The notes: generated from the letters alone by a model not told the origin. Counted from the first letter of the stretch, positions 42,917 to 53,550 are shown. The stretch is DNA of 64,000 nt from Saprospiraceae bacterium (GCA_016719855.1 JADJYH010000025.1:1-64000); one strand, 5' to 3'. A program made the numbers and translations.

Positions 42917-45598
42917 GGAGGCCACCGCCCAGGATGCGCTCAACCGCTCGGTACAGGTGAGCGCCAAATACGAAACTGGCCCCGACCGCCTCGAATTCAC
43001 TTGGCCCTGGGACTGGTCGGAAGGGGGCTATACCATCTACCGAAAGCAACCCGATGCCACGGAGTGGGGGCAGCCTATCTTTACTTTACCTTGGGGTGCT
43101 ACCAGTTTTACCGATTTTACGGCAACCGAATCCTCCGTTTCCGAATATGCTTTTATCAAAAAAGGCTTTGAAACAATCGAGTGGAACGTGGATGTCACGC
43201 CCGGCGATACCCTTGTTTTTACCATCAACAACCTCTACGGAAACGGACTTTGCTGCAACTTCGGTCACGGCTGGTACCTTCTTCAGGCCTGCGGGCAAAC
43301 ACTCAGCGGCGGCAGCGATTTCGGGTTTGAAAAAAAGGACACCATCTCCATTTGCGACAGCGGAAACCCCACTGAAACGCTCACCATCACCATCAACCCG
43401 GACATGCTCACCAATAACACTTGGTGGACTTTGATGACACTGGACGGGCAGTTAATTGATAGCTCCGGCGCACCCGGTACCAACCTCGCCGAACGGCCAA
43501 AATATGGCTACATTCTCGCCGGGAACAACCAGCCTCCGGTTGAAAATCGGGGAAGTCTGCTGCTCGTCGTTGACGATGAATACAGCCTACCACTCAGGCT
43601 GAAATCGAGCAATTGGAACGGGACCTCTGGGGCGACGGCTGGAAAGTAAAACGGCTGGAAGTCAATCGAAACGATGCGGTCACAGCAGTTAAAGCATTGA
43701 TTGCAAATGAATTTCAACAAGTGGCTGACTTGAAAATGGTTTACCTTCTTGGCCACGTCCCCCTGCCGTACAGCGGCAATTTTTATGCCGACGGCCATAT
43801 CGAGAACCACTGGGGGGCTTGGCCCGCCGATGTTTTTTATGGGGAAATGGACGGGGTTTGGACGGATGAAATCGTGACGAACACCACCGCCACTTTCACC
43901 CGAAACCACAACCTGCCCGGCGATGGCAAGTTCGACCAGAGCGACATCCCGACCGCCGTGGAATTGGCCGTTGGTCGGGTGGATTTGTTCGACATGCCCT
44001 CCTTCGGCCTCAGCGATGTGGAGTTGACCCGACGCTACTTGAACAAGGCCCATCAGTTTAAAACCGGACAGCTAGACGTGCCACGCCGAGCACTCGTGGA
44101 CGACAACCTCGGCATCGCACTTGGCGCCCCTGCGGCCAGTGGCTGGCGCAATTTCGCCCCGATGTTCACGGCTGACAGCGTGCAAGCGCTCGACTATTTT
44201 TCGACGATGAAAAACGAGGGCTACCTGTGGTCGTTTGGCGGGGGCAGCGGCACGTTCACCAGCGCCAACGGTGTCGGCACTACGCAGGACTTTGCAAATG
44301 ATACGCTCCGCAATATTTTCACCATGCTCTGCGGTAGTCAGTTCGGCGACTGGGACAACCCCGACAACTTCCTTCGTGCGCCGTTGGCTTCCGCTGGCTG
44401 GACACTGACGAGCTGCTGGGCGGGCAATCCGCCGTTCAGCTTGCACCGAATGGCGATGGGTGAACCCATCGGACAGAGCCTGCTGCGCACCCAAAATGCC
44501 ACAGAAAACGACTACTACCCAGGCCCGCAACTCGTCCACACAGCGCTGATGGGCGACCCGTCGCTGCGGTTGCATCCCGTCAAGCCCGTCGAAAACTTGA
44601 CGGCAAACTATATCGGGCAAGATGTAAACTTGGCTTGGTCGCCGCCGAGCGGGGAGCCGATTGAACACTATTCGGTTTACCGGTTTGATAGTTTGCAAAT
44701 GGATTTTATTACGCTGGATAACCAGGTTTCCGGAACAAACTTCGTGGATGCAAATGCTCCCAGCGGCAACCTGCTTTATATGGTCAGGGCTGCGAAATTG
44801 GAGACTTCTGGCAGCGGTACTTATTGGAATTTGAGCCTTGGCAGCTTCGTGGAATCTGCTGACCCCTGTGCAGGCCAAATCGTGGTAACTGACCTTTTCT
44901 TTTCCATCTGCAACGGTCAGGCATTGATTTACAATGACTCAACCTACACAATATCAGGAATTTACGAGCATATTTTCCCATCAGTGACAGGCTGCGATAG
45001 TTTGGTCCACGTCAATCTTACGGTTGAAAGTTCGCCGCTGATAACGTTACAGCGGAACCATTTGCGAGGGAGAGAATTTAGTGTTCGGTGATTCGGTGCT
45101 GACGATCTCCGGCGACTATCATCTTGTTTTCCCAGACTCCTTGGGCTGTTTGCAGGACTGGACTATTCACCTCACGGTGGCACCGAATGTTGAGGTGAAC
45201 ATTGACTCAAACTACGTCCCGCCAATCATCATAAACGGGGTTCCGCACTCCGATGATTTTACCATTTTCGTTTGTCTTTTCATCCTCATCTGGGCTGCGA
45301 TAGTACCATAAATTTCAACTACCACCCCGTGGTAGGAACAAGGCAAACCATTGTGGAGCATAACATCTACGTGTACCCAAACCCAACGAACGGCCATTTT
45401 TTCATCGAAAACAAAATGCCGAGCGAGCCGCTGGAAGTTGAAGTTTGGGATGGGGTAGGGCGGCGTGTTTTTACCGAAAAGACCAAAGCTGTCGAACGGA
45501 GCGAGTTTGACGTGAGCCACTTGGTAAACGGAGTTTACTGTTTGAAAATCAGGGTTTTGGATGCCTTTGTGACCCGACGATTGATACTGATGAAGTGA
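42804..45598 (+). CDS. Secreted C25-like protein with type IX sorting tail (frame breaks)
   Basis: Joined frames give about 930 residues. After a signal peptide (IILLFATFIFIEEATAQ) come an Fn3-like region, then LLLVVDDEYSLPLR, LKMVYLLGHVPLPYSGNFY, WPADVFYGEMDGVW and ELAVGRVDLFDMP, the layout of gingipain-type C25 domains. A candidate Cys is in MLCGSQFGDWDN, but the usual His-Gly segment reads WSFGGGSGTF. An Fn3 domain (LAWSPPSGEPIEHYSVYR) and a sorting domain (YVYPNPTNGHFFIE, ending RRLILMK) follow. Breaks lie near 43635, 45075 and 45265. Translation may begin after ATG 42804; overlap with the PPTase makes the start unclear. Confidence 0.65.
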
Positions 45599-45606
45599 GT
45601 TTCTCC

Positions 45607-45702
45607 TTCACGCAAAGCCGCAAAGAATTTTACGCAAAGCCGCAAAGTGTTAACATTGGACACTTTGCGGCTTTATTTTTAATCTTGGCGTCTTTGCGTG
45701 AA
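45607..45702. repeat. Nested inverted CGCAAAG repeat, terminator-like
   Basis: A perfect 15-bp stem (45636-45650 with 45660-45674, 9-nt loop) is followed by ATTTTTAAT. Outer arms TTCACGCAAAG (45607-45617) and CTTTGCGTGAA (45692-45702) also pair. It separates the C25-like gene from the TonB receptor and can end transcription. Confidence 0.85.
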
Positions 45703-45769
45703 ATCACTCGCCTCAAAACCCTTTTTCTCATTTCCACGTACCTTAGCGCACACGATTAATCTGCAATTG

Positions 45770-48341
45770 ATGAAAAAAAACTTTCTTGTACTTGCCGGGC
45801 TTTTGGTCATCGGTCATCTCACTGCACAGGACAAAGCCCTCCTCACTGGAACTGTCACCGACGCCCTCTCCAGCCAGTCAGTTGACCTCGTGACCGTGTA
45901 CGTGAAGGGCACGAACAACGCCACCGAGACCAGCGACAAAGGCATTTGGCGACTCGAAGTGCCTGCTAATCAGCGTATTGTGTTGGTGTTCAGTCGAATC
46001 GGATACAAAGAATCCACGGTGGACGTGGAGCCGTTGCCCAAAGGGGCAAAGCAGCAGATTGACATCGCCATGCCCCCCGCCGATGCCATGGTAGAGGTGG
46101 AAGTGCGGGAAAGCCGCATCGAGCAGGGCGGCATGATTCGGGAAAAAACGGATGAGCTGAAGCTGCTGCCCACCACCACAGGCAACTTGGAAAGCATGTT
46201 GCCACACCTGGCGCTGGGCACTTCGAGCGGGTCTGGCGGCGAACTCACAAGCCAGTACAATGTGCGGGGCGGCAACTACGACGAAAACCTAGTTTACGTC
46301 AACGATTTTGAAATCTACCGCCCGCAGCTCATCCGGGCAGGGCAGCAGGAGGGGCTTACCTTCCCAAACATTGACCTGGTTCAGAGCCTGACCTTTAGCT
46401 CTGGCGGCTTCGAGGCGCGTTACGGCGACAAGCAATCGAGCGTGTTGGACATCCATTACAAGCGCCCAGAGAAGTTCGCTGGCAGTGCAGCAGCCAGCCT
46501 GCTCGGAGGCTCGGCGCACCTTGAAGGTGCTTACCAACTCGGCAAAACCAAGTATCAAAAACTCCGCTACCTAGTTGGTGCCCGCTACAAAACCACGAGC
46601 TACCTACTCGGCTCCCTCGACGTGACGGGCGAGTACGCCCCCAACTTCACCGACGTGCAGGGCTACCTGACTTACGACCTCAACCGCAATTGGCAGCTTG
46701 GCCTCATTGGCAACTACAACCGCAGCGAATTCTTCTTCAAGCCCGACGAGCGTCGCACCGCCTTTGGCCTCGTCAATTATGCCCTCGAACTGTTCTCCGT
46801 TTTCGAGGGACAAGAGGTGGACGATTTTACCACTTCGATGGTGGGGACTTCGCTCACCTATTTACCCGAAAGGGAAAAGAACCCGCTCTTTGTGAAGTTC
46901 CTCGCCTCGACTTACCGAAGTGACGAAAACGAGCGGTTTGACATCATCGGGCGGTATAGCCTACGGCAAATCGAGAGCGGCCTTGGCAGCGACAACTTCG
47001 GAGAGGTGGTGGCTGAACTCGGCGCAGGTACCCAGCACCAGTATGTCCGAAATTTCTTGGAGGCACAGGTTTCTAATGTGGAGGTGAAAGGCGGTATTGA
47101 GTTCAAAGTCAGCCCAAAAAGAAGATCAGTTGAAAGGTGGGCAGTGGGCAATCACTCAACTCCCTGAAAACGAGAAATCCCATTTTTTGCAATGGAGTCT
47201 CAAGTACCAGCGGGAAGACATTGACGACCGCATCAACGAATGGGAGCGCCTCGACTCGGCGGGCTACTCGTTGAAGTACGACACCACGCAACTGCTGCTT
47301 TATTCCGTTTTGAAAACGCAAAACAACCTTGGCAGCAACCGCTTGAGCGCCTACTTGCAGGACACTTACACTTGGCGGAGAGATAGCGTTGGCGAACTGA
47401 AAGCCTCGGTCGGGGTGCGCAGCGCTTATTGGGATTTGAACGAAGAGTTTTTTGTGACGCCCCGAGTGCAACTGCTCTACAAACCTTTGCGGAGCAAAAA
47501 GGACATCTCGTTCCGCTATGCAGCAGGCTTTTACTACCAGCCGCCGTTTTACCGGGAGCTTCGCAATTTGGAGGGCCTGGTGAACACCGATGTGCAATCG
47601 CAAAAATCAATGCACAGTGTTTTTGGCTTCACCTACGACTTCTTCATTGGCAGACTAAGTCCGACCAAGTTCCGGCTCATCATGGAGGCGTACTACAAAA
47701 AACTGTGGGATGTGGTGAGCTACGAGATTGACAACGTGCGCATTCGCTATTACGGTGAAAACGACGCCAGCGGCTACATCACGGGACTGGACATGCGACT
47801 CAACGGTGAGTTCGTGCCGGGCGTGGAGTCGTGGTTCAACCTCTCGTTGTTGCGGGCACGGGAAAGCATCGAGGGCATACAGCACCTGGAACGAAAAATT
47901 GGCTCGACCGAGGGAACTCCCATCAAGGACGTACCGAGGCCATCCGACCAGTTCCTTTCGTTGTCCGTTTTCTTTCAGGATTACTTGCCGAGGAACGAGA
48001 ACTTCAAGATGCACCTGAGCGTGTTCGTTGGCACGGGGCTGCCCTACGGCCTCAAGGACAACAACCGAATCTACCGCAACACCTACCGCTTCAAGCCCTA
48101 CCACCGGGTGGACATTGGTTTTTCACTGAAAATATGGGACGAAAGCCGCAGGGCAAGCCGACCGAAGAGCATCTTCCGGAGCACAAAGGCCAGTTGGCTT
48201 AGCCTCGAAATCTTCAACCTGATGCAGGTGCAGAACGAGGCGTCGAGGACTTGGATCAAGACCATTTTTGCGCAGCAGTTTGCGATACCTAATTATCTGA
48301 CGGGGCGGCGGGTAAATCTGAAGTGGCGGGTGGAGTTTTAG
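45770..48341 (+). CDS. TonB-dependent outer-membrane receptor (frame break)
   Basis: The product of about 857 residues imports a large substrate using TonB energy. It has a signal peptide (LVLAGLLVIGHLTAQ), a carboxypeptidase-regulatory-like domain (LLTGTVTDALSSQSVDLVTV), the plug (LESMLPHLALGTSSGSGG, YNVRGGNYDENLVYVNDFEI) and a beta barrel ending in NLKWRVEF, a good terminal strand with final Phe. A frame break near 47110 splits the barrel; conserved sequence resumes at DQLKGGQWAITQLPENEKS. No SusD-like gene is adjacent, so it is not a standard glycan-uptake pair. The start is ATG 45770 rather than 45698, which lies in the repeat. Confidence 0.88.
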
Positions 48342-48350
48342 GAGGGATAG

Positions 48351-48430
48351 CACACGGATTTAACGGATTGGACACGGATTTGAAAGGATAAATCTGTGTT
48401 AATCCGTGTCCAATCCGTTAAATCCGTGTT
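48351..48430. repeat. Long inverted ACGGATT repeat reaching into rlmL
   Basis: The left arm (48351-48381) is ACACGGATTTAACGGATTGG and onward; the right arm (about 48401-48429) is nearly its exact reverse complement, extended by an extra unit (48391-48400). Units are about 8-10 nt. It separates convergent genes, and the right arm codes for the end of the methyltransferase. Confidence 0.88.
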
Positions 48431-49592
48431 CAGTCTTCGCTCCGCCCTTGCTCCCCGCAAACATCTCAAACTTCTGCAACCGGCACTCCAATGCTCCATT
48501 GAACAGTTTAATCTTCCTCGAAGGCCGCAGCCCCACGAACTTCAACGCCTCGGCATTGGCGCTGATAATCCAAGCCGTGTGCCCGGCGTAGTGGTGCTTC
48601 AAGCGGTTGCCAATTTCCTTGTAAAACGCAATGATGTCCTCCTCCCATTGAAGCCGCTCGCCGTACGGAGGGTTGAGGAGGATGGTACCACGGGCAGAGT
48701 GGGGGAGCGATTCCAGGAAGTCGCCTAGTTGGAAGTCAATCATGCCCTCCACACCTGCCCGGCGGGCGTTTTTTTGTGAAACTTCAATAGCCTCCGGGTC
48801 GAGGTCGCTGCTCCAAATCTTGGCAGTGACGGGGCGCTCTGCCCGTTCCGCATCAGCCTTGATGTTGCGCCAAAGCGTGGCGTCGAAGTCCTTCCAGCGC
48901 TCAAAACCGAAGACCCGCAGCCGCCCTGGTGCGATGTTGGCTGCCAACATCGCCGCCTCGATGCCGAAAGTGCCGGAGCCGCACATCGGGTCGAGCAGGT
49001 CGCTCTGCATGTCCCAGCCGGAGAGCATCACGATTCCCGCCGCCAGCACCTCGTTCATGGGTGCTTCGGTGCGGTCGAGGCGATAGCCCCGGCGATCGAG
49101 GGTGGCACCGCTGCTGTCGAGCGAAAGGGTCACGAGTTTGTCGTGGACGTGGATGTTGATGCGGAGGTCGGGATTGTTGGTGTCCACCGAAGGGCGAATG
49201 CCGTACTTGTCCCGGAACTGGTCCACGATGGCGTCCTTCATCTTCAGCGCCGTGAACTTGGAGTGGTGGAAAATCTCGCTGTTGGTCGTGGCATCAATGG
49301 CGAAAGTTTGCTCCGTCGTCAGGTATTGCTCCCAATCAATCTGCCGCACACGGCGGTAGAGCTGGTTTTCGTGGTGTGCGTAAAACGAGGCGAATGGCAC
49401 CAGCACTTTCAGTGCCGTGCGCAAGCAAAGGTTTGAGCGGTACAGCACCGATTTATCGCCCTGGTACTTGACGGCACGGGTGAGCAGTTCGATGTCGGTA
49501 GCACCAATGGCCCGCAGTTCGGTGGCCAACAGTTCCTCAAGGCCAAACTGGGTCTTGGCGACGATGTCAAAATAGGTAGGTTGTTCGTTCAT
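48399..49592 (-). CDS. RlmL-type 23S rRNA guanine-N2 methyltransferase
   Basis: The 397-residue product has an N-terminal ferredoxin-like/THUMP region (IVAKTQFGLEELLATELRAI, HDKLVTLSLDSSGATLDRRG) and a Rossmann methyltransferase: motif I LLDPMCGSGTFGIEAAMLA, SSDLDPEAIEVSQKNARRAG and the catalytic ILLNPPYGERL, as in RlmL/YcbY N-terminal domains. No second (RlmK) domain is present. The start is ATG 49592; the frame open to 49670 adds unrelated residues. The last ten or so codons (TEHGFNGLDTD) and the stop lie in the repeat arm, so the original end was probably different. Confidence 0.9.
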   Translation of the reverse strand: MNEQPTYFDIVAKTQFGLEELLATELRAIGATDIELLTRAVKYQGDKSVLYRSNLCLRTALKVLVPFASFYAHHENQLYRRVRQIDWEQYLTTEQTFAIDATTNSEIFHHSKFTALKMKDAIVDQFRDKYGIRPSVDTNNPDLRINIHVHDKLVTLSLDSSGATLDRRGYRLDRTEAPMNEVLAAGIVMLSGWDMQSDLLDPMCGSGTFGIEAAMLAANIAPGRLRVFGFERWKDFDATLWRNIKADAERAERPVTAKIWSSDLDPEAIEVSQKNARRAGVEGMIDFQLGDFLESLPHSARGTILLNPPYGERLQWEEDIIAFYKEIGNRLKHHYAGHTAWIISANAEALKFVGLRPSRKIKLFNGALECRLQKFEMFAGSKGGAKTEHGFNGLDTD

Positions 49593-49694
49593 GCGGCGAA
49601 GGTAGGGAGAATGCAGAAATAGGAATTGGGAATGGTTCAATCCTGCGCAAAATGCTAATTTTGCGCTCATTTTAAATCTAAATCATTTTTACCA

Positions 49695-50222
49695 ATGAAG
49701 AATATCCAATCAAAGTACTTGTCAATGTTAGCCATTTGCACGGTCGCAGCCACTATCTTGTTCAATATTGCCGCCTGTGGCAATGAAAAGGACGAAGCCA
49801 ATGAATCCGAAACAATGCAAATAACACCGGCTTCACAATCATCACTGACAGCAACAACAATACCCCCAAGATTGACTTCCGATGGCAAAAAGCATCCTGA
49901 AAACTTCCGCACAGGCCACTTTGTTTACGGAAATTCAGCCCAATTCGGCGGTTTTGAGATCAATCGTACAAAAGAAAGCCAATTGGATTCGGGTGGGCTT
50001 GACCATCTTGCAATCTTGTTTGACCTGGCTTGGGACAATGACACCGCCTACACTTTGAAATTTCGGAAGATGGTGGCCAACCCTAACAATATCAAAATTC
50101 CTGATCCGAAGGGGATGTACAGGAAGTGCTTCATGACTGAATTCACGGATAGCTCCTACTTGGAAATTTCAACCAGCACTATGTCCAAGGACACAATTCG
50201 CACCGTTATACTCAAGCGTTAA
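49695..50222 (+). CDS. Small lipoprotein, first of a tandem pair
   Basis: The 175-residue product has a lipoprotein signal (VAATILFNIAACGNEKDEAN), a Ser/Thr-rich linker and a beta-rich domain beginning FRTGHFVYGNSAQFGGFEIN and containing LDSGGLDHLAILFDLAWDND, YTLKFRKMVANP. Bacteroidota genomes contain many such small lipoproteins with FRTGxFxY starts; their role is unknown. TAATTTTG (49656-49663) is a -7-like box upstream. The following gene is a clear paralogue with a very similar leader and N-terminus. Confidence 0.75.
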   Translation: MKNIQSKYLSMLAICTVAATILFNIAACGNEKDEANESETMQITPASQSSLTATTIPPRLTSDGKKHPENFRTGHFVYGNSAQFGGFEINRTKESQLDSGGLDHLAILFDLAWDNDTAYTLKFRKMVANPNNIKIPDPKGMYRKCFMTEFTDSSYLEISTSTMSKDTIRTVILKR

Positions 50223-50258
50223 TTTTACGCCCAATTTAGAGCTAATTCATTTTTATCA

Positions 50259-50708
50259 ATGAAGAAAATCCAATCAAAACACCTTTTCTTGTTTGCATTT
50301 TGGCCTTTGGCAATGGCTATTTTGTTCAACATCACCGCCTGCGGCGGTATCAATCCGAATAGCACTGCTTCTTTCGATAAATTCCGCACGGGACACTTCA
50401 AATATGCAGATGAAGCCAGGTTCGGCGACTTCGTGATCACTCGCACCGCAGATAGCCAGGTTGACTCTGGCACACTAACACAGTTGGTGGTCAAGTTCGA
50501 CTTGGAATGGGAAACCGACACTTCGTATGTACTGAAATACAAAGAGACCTTGGCCAATCCTCAGAGTATTCAATTGCCTGACCTCACTGGCATGAACCGC
50601 CACTGCTACATGACCGAGCCGGACGATACCTCCTATTTGGAAGTGTCCACCTCCAGTTTGACCCTGGATACCCAAATCATTATGACGAGGATAGTGCTGC
50701 GGAAATAG
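50259..50708 (+). CDS. Small lipoprotein, second of a tandem pair
   Basis: The 149-residue product is a paralogue of the preceding gene: MKKIQSKHL matches MKNIQSKYL, and the domain starts FRTGHFKYADEARFGDFVIT, then QVDSGTLTQLVVKFDLEWET, YVLKYKETLANPQSIQLPD and SYLEVSTSSL. It lacks the Ser/Thr-rich linker of the first copy. The 25 bases before each start codon are also alike (TTCATTTTTATCAATGAAG), so the duplication included the ribosome-binding region. Function unknown. Confidence 0.75.
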   Translation: MKKIQSKHLFLFAFWPLAMAILFNITACGGINPNSTASFDKFRTGHFKYADEARFGDFVITRTADSQVDSGTLTQLVVKFDLEWETDTSYVLKYKETLANPQSIQLPDLTGMNRHCYMTEPDDTSYLEVSTSSLTLDTQIIMTRIVLRK

Positions 50709-50832
50709 AGAATGAGAGCGTGAGAGCGTGAGCAGTACAGCGAGTATTTCCAAGAGTTTCGACCCAAAAACCCGGAGGCATTTTGCCGCTCACCCTCTCA
50801 CCCTCTCACCCTCTCACGCTCTCTCGCTCTCA
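50708..50832. repeat. Inverted octamer arrays behind the lipoprotein pair
   Basis: GAGAATGA, GAGCGTGA, GAGCGTGA units (50708-50735) face CTCACCCT-type octamers (50788-50832, five or six units). The arms can pair across about 50 nt. The right arm ends about 40 nt before the sugar dehydrogenase start. Confidence 0.8.
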
Positions 50833-50870
50833 GCATTGCGTATAGCACGATGCGTGAAAAAGCAAGAATT

Positions 50871-53534
50871 ATGAAAAAACTCATCCTTCCAACGCTTCTA
50901 ATCATTGCTCAATACCTTGCTGCGCAAAACGCCACCTTTCCTCCCGGCTTTGCCGCCGTGCAGGTCGCCACTGGCCTCGACCCCGTGGCATTCGCCCTAG
51001 CCCCCGATGGGCGGGTATTCATCGCCGAGAAGTTTGGCCGAGTGATGATCGTGGAAAACGGAGCGCTTCGCAATGAACCGTTTCTTGAAATCAACGTGGA
51101 CAGCTACACCGAGCGTGGCATGTCCGGCATCGCCCTCGACCCCGATTTCGAGTCGAACCACTACGTCTACATATATTATACGGTAAAAAATGCCGACCAC
51201 AACCGGGTGAGCCGCTTCACCGCCGATGGCAATTTTGCAGCGCCCGGCAGTGAGCAAGTGCTGTTCGAACTCGACCCGCTCACAGGGCCATACCACAACG
51301 CCGGGGCGTTAGCCTTCGGTAATGACGGTAAACTGTATGTCGCCACTGGCGACGGCTTCAACAAGGACAACGCCAAGAGCAAAAACTCCACCCTCGGGAA
51401 AATCCTTCGCATCAACAAGGATGGTAGCATACCTACCGACAACCCGTTTTATGGGGAGACCACTGGGAACAACCGGGCCATTTGGGCAATGGGCTTCCGC
51501 AACCCCTTCGCCATGAGCGTTGACCAAGTTACCGGGCGCATCTTTGCGACTGATGTCGGTAGCGACCAGTTTGAGGAGGTGAACGAAATTGAAAAAGGCA
51601 AAAACTACGGCTGGCCCGACGTGGAGGGCATGCTTGAAGGTTCACCCCCCGCCGACTACAAAGACCCGGCCTACGCCTACGACCACGGCTTTGGCTGCGC
51701 TGCCGTTGGCGTCACAATGTACAACCCAGTCACGCCAATGTTCCCGCAGCTGTTCTTGGGCAAAGTGTTTTTCACGGAGCATTGCAACAACCGCATCTAC
51801 ACCCTCGATGCTGCCACAGGTGATATCGAGCTGTTCGCTGAAAACTTGCGCACCCCGCTTAGCCTGCTGACCGCACCCGATGGCACGCTCTATTTCCTCG
51901 ACCGGAAAGGCACGCAAGTTGATTACGCCACGAATACTGGCTCGCTTTGGCGGGTGTTTTACACAGGCAGCGATGCACCGTTTGTGTCCGTGCAGCCGCA
52001 GCCCGTGCTGGTGCCTGTGGGTGAGACCGTGCAGTTCCGGGTGGCAGCATCAGGCGCTTCGCCGATGAATTTCCAGTGGCAGCAGGACGGTGTGGACATC
52101 CCTGGTGCCGTGAACGACACCCTGTATTTCCTCAATCCAATGTTGAGCGATAGCGGTAGCCTCATCCGCTGCGTTCTGACCAATCCCTCTGGCTCGGACA
52201 CCAGCCAATTAGCGCTGCTGAGGGTTACCTCCAGCCAACGGCCCTTGCCCCTGCTGCTTAGTCCTTCACCCGGCGAAGTTTGGCGGGGCGGAGAGACATT
52301 GCACCTGCTTGGCTCCGCAACCGACCCCGAGGAAGGTGCGCTCGGTGCGAGCCGATTCAGCTGGCGCATTGATTTTCACCACAACGAACACTCCCACCCA
52401 GCCTACGGGCCTGTATCACAAACTGTCGAAGATTTTTACCAAATACCCATCGTGAACGAGGTTTCGGACAACATCTGGTATCGGGTTCATCTCACCGTCA
52501 CTGACCAGAGCGGTCTGTCGGCCAGCGTATCAAGGGATGTTTTGCCCGTGAAAACGCAAATCGTGATACAAACATCGCCGCCGGGATTTCCCATCATTTT
52601 GGATGGCCACAAGCTCATAACGCCGGACACAGTGGTTTGCGTTAGTGGTGTGCAGCACCAAATTGATGCGCCAAAATCGCACGTCACGGCTGATTCGTTG
52701 TACCTTTTTGAAAAATGGGCGACCGGGGAAACTACCTCGACCCTGCTTCTGGCTCCCGGTGACGCTGGCCTTAACCTTCGGGCAGTTTACAAGGCCGTGA
52801 TGCCAGCGGGGGATGGCGACGGGCTGCTCGGTTTTTACTATGACAAAGTAGTAAGTAGTAATATTTTCGTTGAGCCGTTCCTGTTTTCCCGTTTGGACAC
52901 GATGGTCAATTTCAATTGGGTGTATGGCAGCCCCGACACCGCAGGTTTGGGTTACGACAAATGGCTGGTTCGATGGGAGGGCTTCGTCGAGCCATTTTTT
53001 GATGAGACCCTTAATTTTCACTTGTACATGCACACGGATGGTGCTCGGCTTTGGGTTGGCGACCAGCAGTTGATTGACCGCTGGTACACTTCATCAATGG
53101 TTGAAAAAAGCGCTTCAATTGACCTCGAAGGCGGCAAGAAGTACCCCATCAAGCTGGAATATTTTGAGGTGGACGGGCAAGCGGTTTGCCAATTGTTGTG
53201 GAGCAGCGAAAAAATTGCCCGTGATTTTGTGCCAAAGTCGCAGCTTTATTCGAACTATGTGCCCGACACGGTACTGGTTGAACAATTGGAAGTCAAGGTA
53301 CACCCCAACCCAGTGGGCGACAAGCTGGAAGTGGTTGTAGCGGCACCGGAAGGGTTTAGTTTTGAACTTGAATTGTTCAACATGGCCGGCCAACAATTGC
53401 TCAAAAAAAGCACCACCATTTTGCCTGGGACTACGACCATCGAGGTAGGCATGAAGGATTTTGCCAGCGGCCAATACCTTTTAAAGTTGAAGTCGGCGGG
53501 GTTTGACCAAGTGGTGAAGGTGTTCAAACTGTGA
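50871..53534 (+). CDS. Secreted PQQ-type sugar dehydrogenase with Ig-like, PA14 and type IX sorting domains
   Basis: The 887-residue product has a signal peptide (LILPTLLIIAQYLAAQ), a soluble glucose/aldose dehydrogenase-like propeller (residues about 25-365: FALAPDGRVFIAEKFGRV, GMSGIALDPDFESNHYVY, HNAGALAFGNDGKLYVATGD, WAMGFRNPFAMSVDQVTGR, GKNYGWPDVEG), an Ig-like domain (FVSVQPQPVLVPVGETVQFR), a linker, a PA14 domain (LLGFYYDKVV, NFHLYMHTDGARLWVGDQQL) and a sorting tail (VKVHPNPVGDKLEVVV, ending QVVKVFKL). It is likely exported to the cell surface and may bind and oxidise sugars. The frame is intact. ATG 50871 gives the best signal peptide. Confidence 0.9.
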   Translation: MKKLILPTLLIIAQYLAAQNATFPPGFAAVQVATGLDPVAFALAPDGRVFIAEKFGRVMIVENGALRNEPFLEINVDSYTERGMSGIALDPDFESNHYVYIYYTVKNADHNRVSRFTADGNFAAPGSEQVLFELDPLTGPYHNAGALAFGNDGKLYVATGDGFNKDNAKSKNSTLGKILRINKDGSIPTDNPFYGETTGNNRAIWAMGFRNPFAMSVDQVTGRIFATDVGSDQFEEVNEIEKGKNYGWPDVEGMLEGSPPADYKDPAYAYDHGFGCAAVGVTMYNPVTPMFPQLFLGKVFFTEHCNNRIYTLDAATGDIELFAENLRTPLSLLTAPDGTLYFLDRKGTQVDYATNTGSLWRVFYTGSDAPFVSVQPQPVLVPVGETVQFRVAASGASPMNFQWQQDGVDIPGAVNDTLYFLNPMLSDSGSLIRCVLTNPSGSDTSQLALLRVTSSQRPLPLLLSPSPGEVWRGGETLHLLGSATDPEEGALGASRFSWRIDFHHNEHSHPAYGPVSQTVEDFYQIPIVNEVSDNIWYRVHLTVTDQSGLSASVSRDVLPVKTQIVIQTSPPGFPIILDGHKLITPDTVVCVSGVQHQIDAPKSHVTADSLYLFEKWATGETTSTLLLAPGDAGLNLRAVYKAVMPAGDGDGLLGFYYDKVVSSNIFVEPFLFSRLDTMVNFNWVYGSPDTAGLGYDKWLVRWEGFVEPFFDETLNFHLYMHTDGARLWVGDQQLIDRWYTSSMVEKSASIDLEGGKKYPIKLEYFEVDGQAVCQLLWSSEKIARDFVPKSQLYSNYVPDTVLVEQLEVKVHPNPVGDKLEVVVAAPEGFSFELELFNMAGQQLLKKSTTILPGTTTIEVGMKDFASGQYLLKLKSAGFDQVVKVFKL

Positions 53535-53550
53535 GATAAAAATTTACAAA

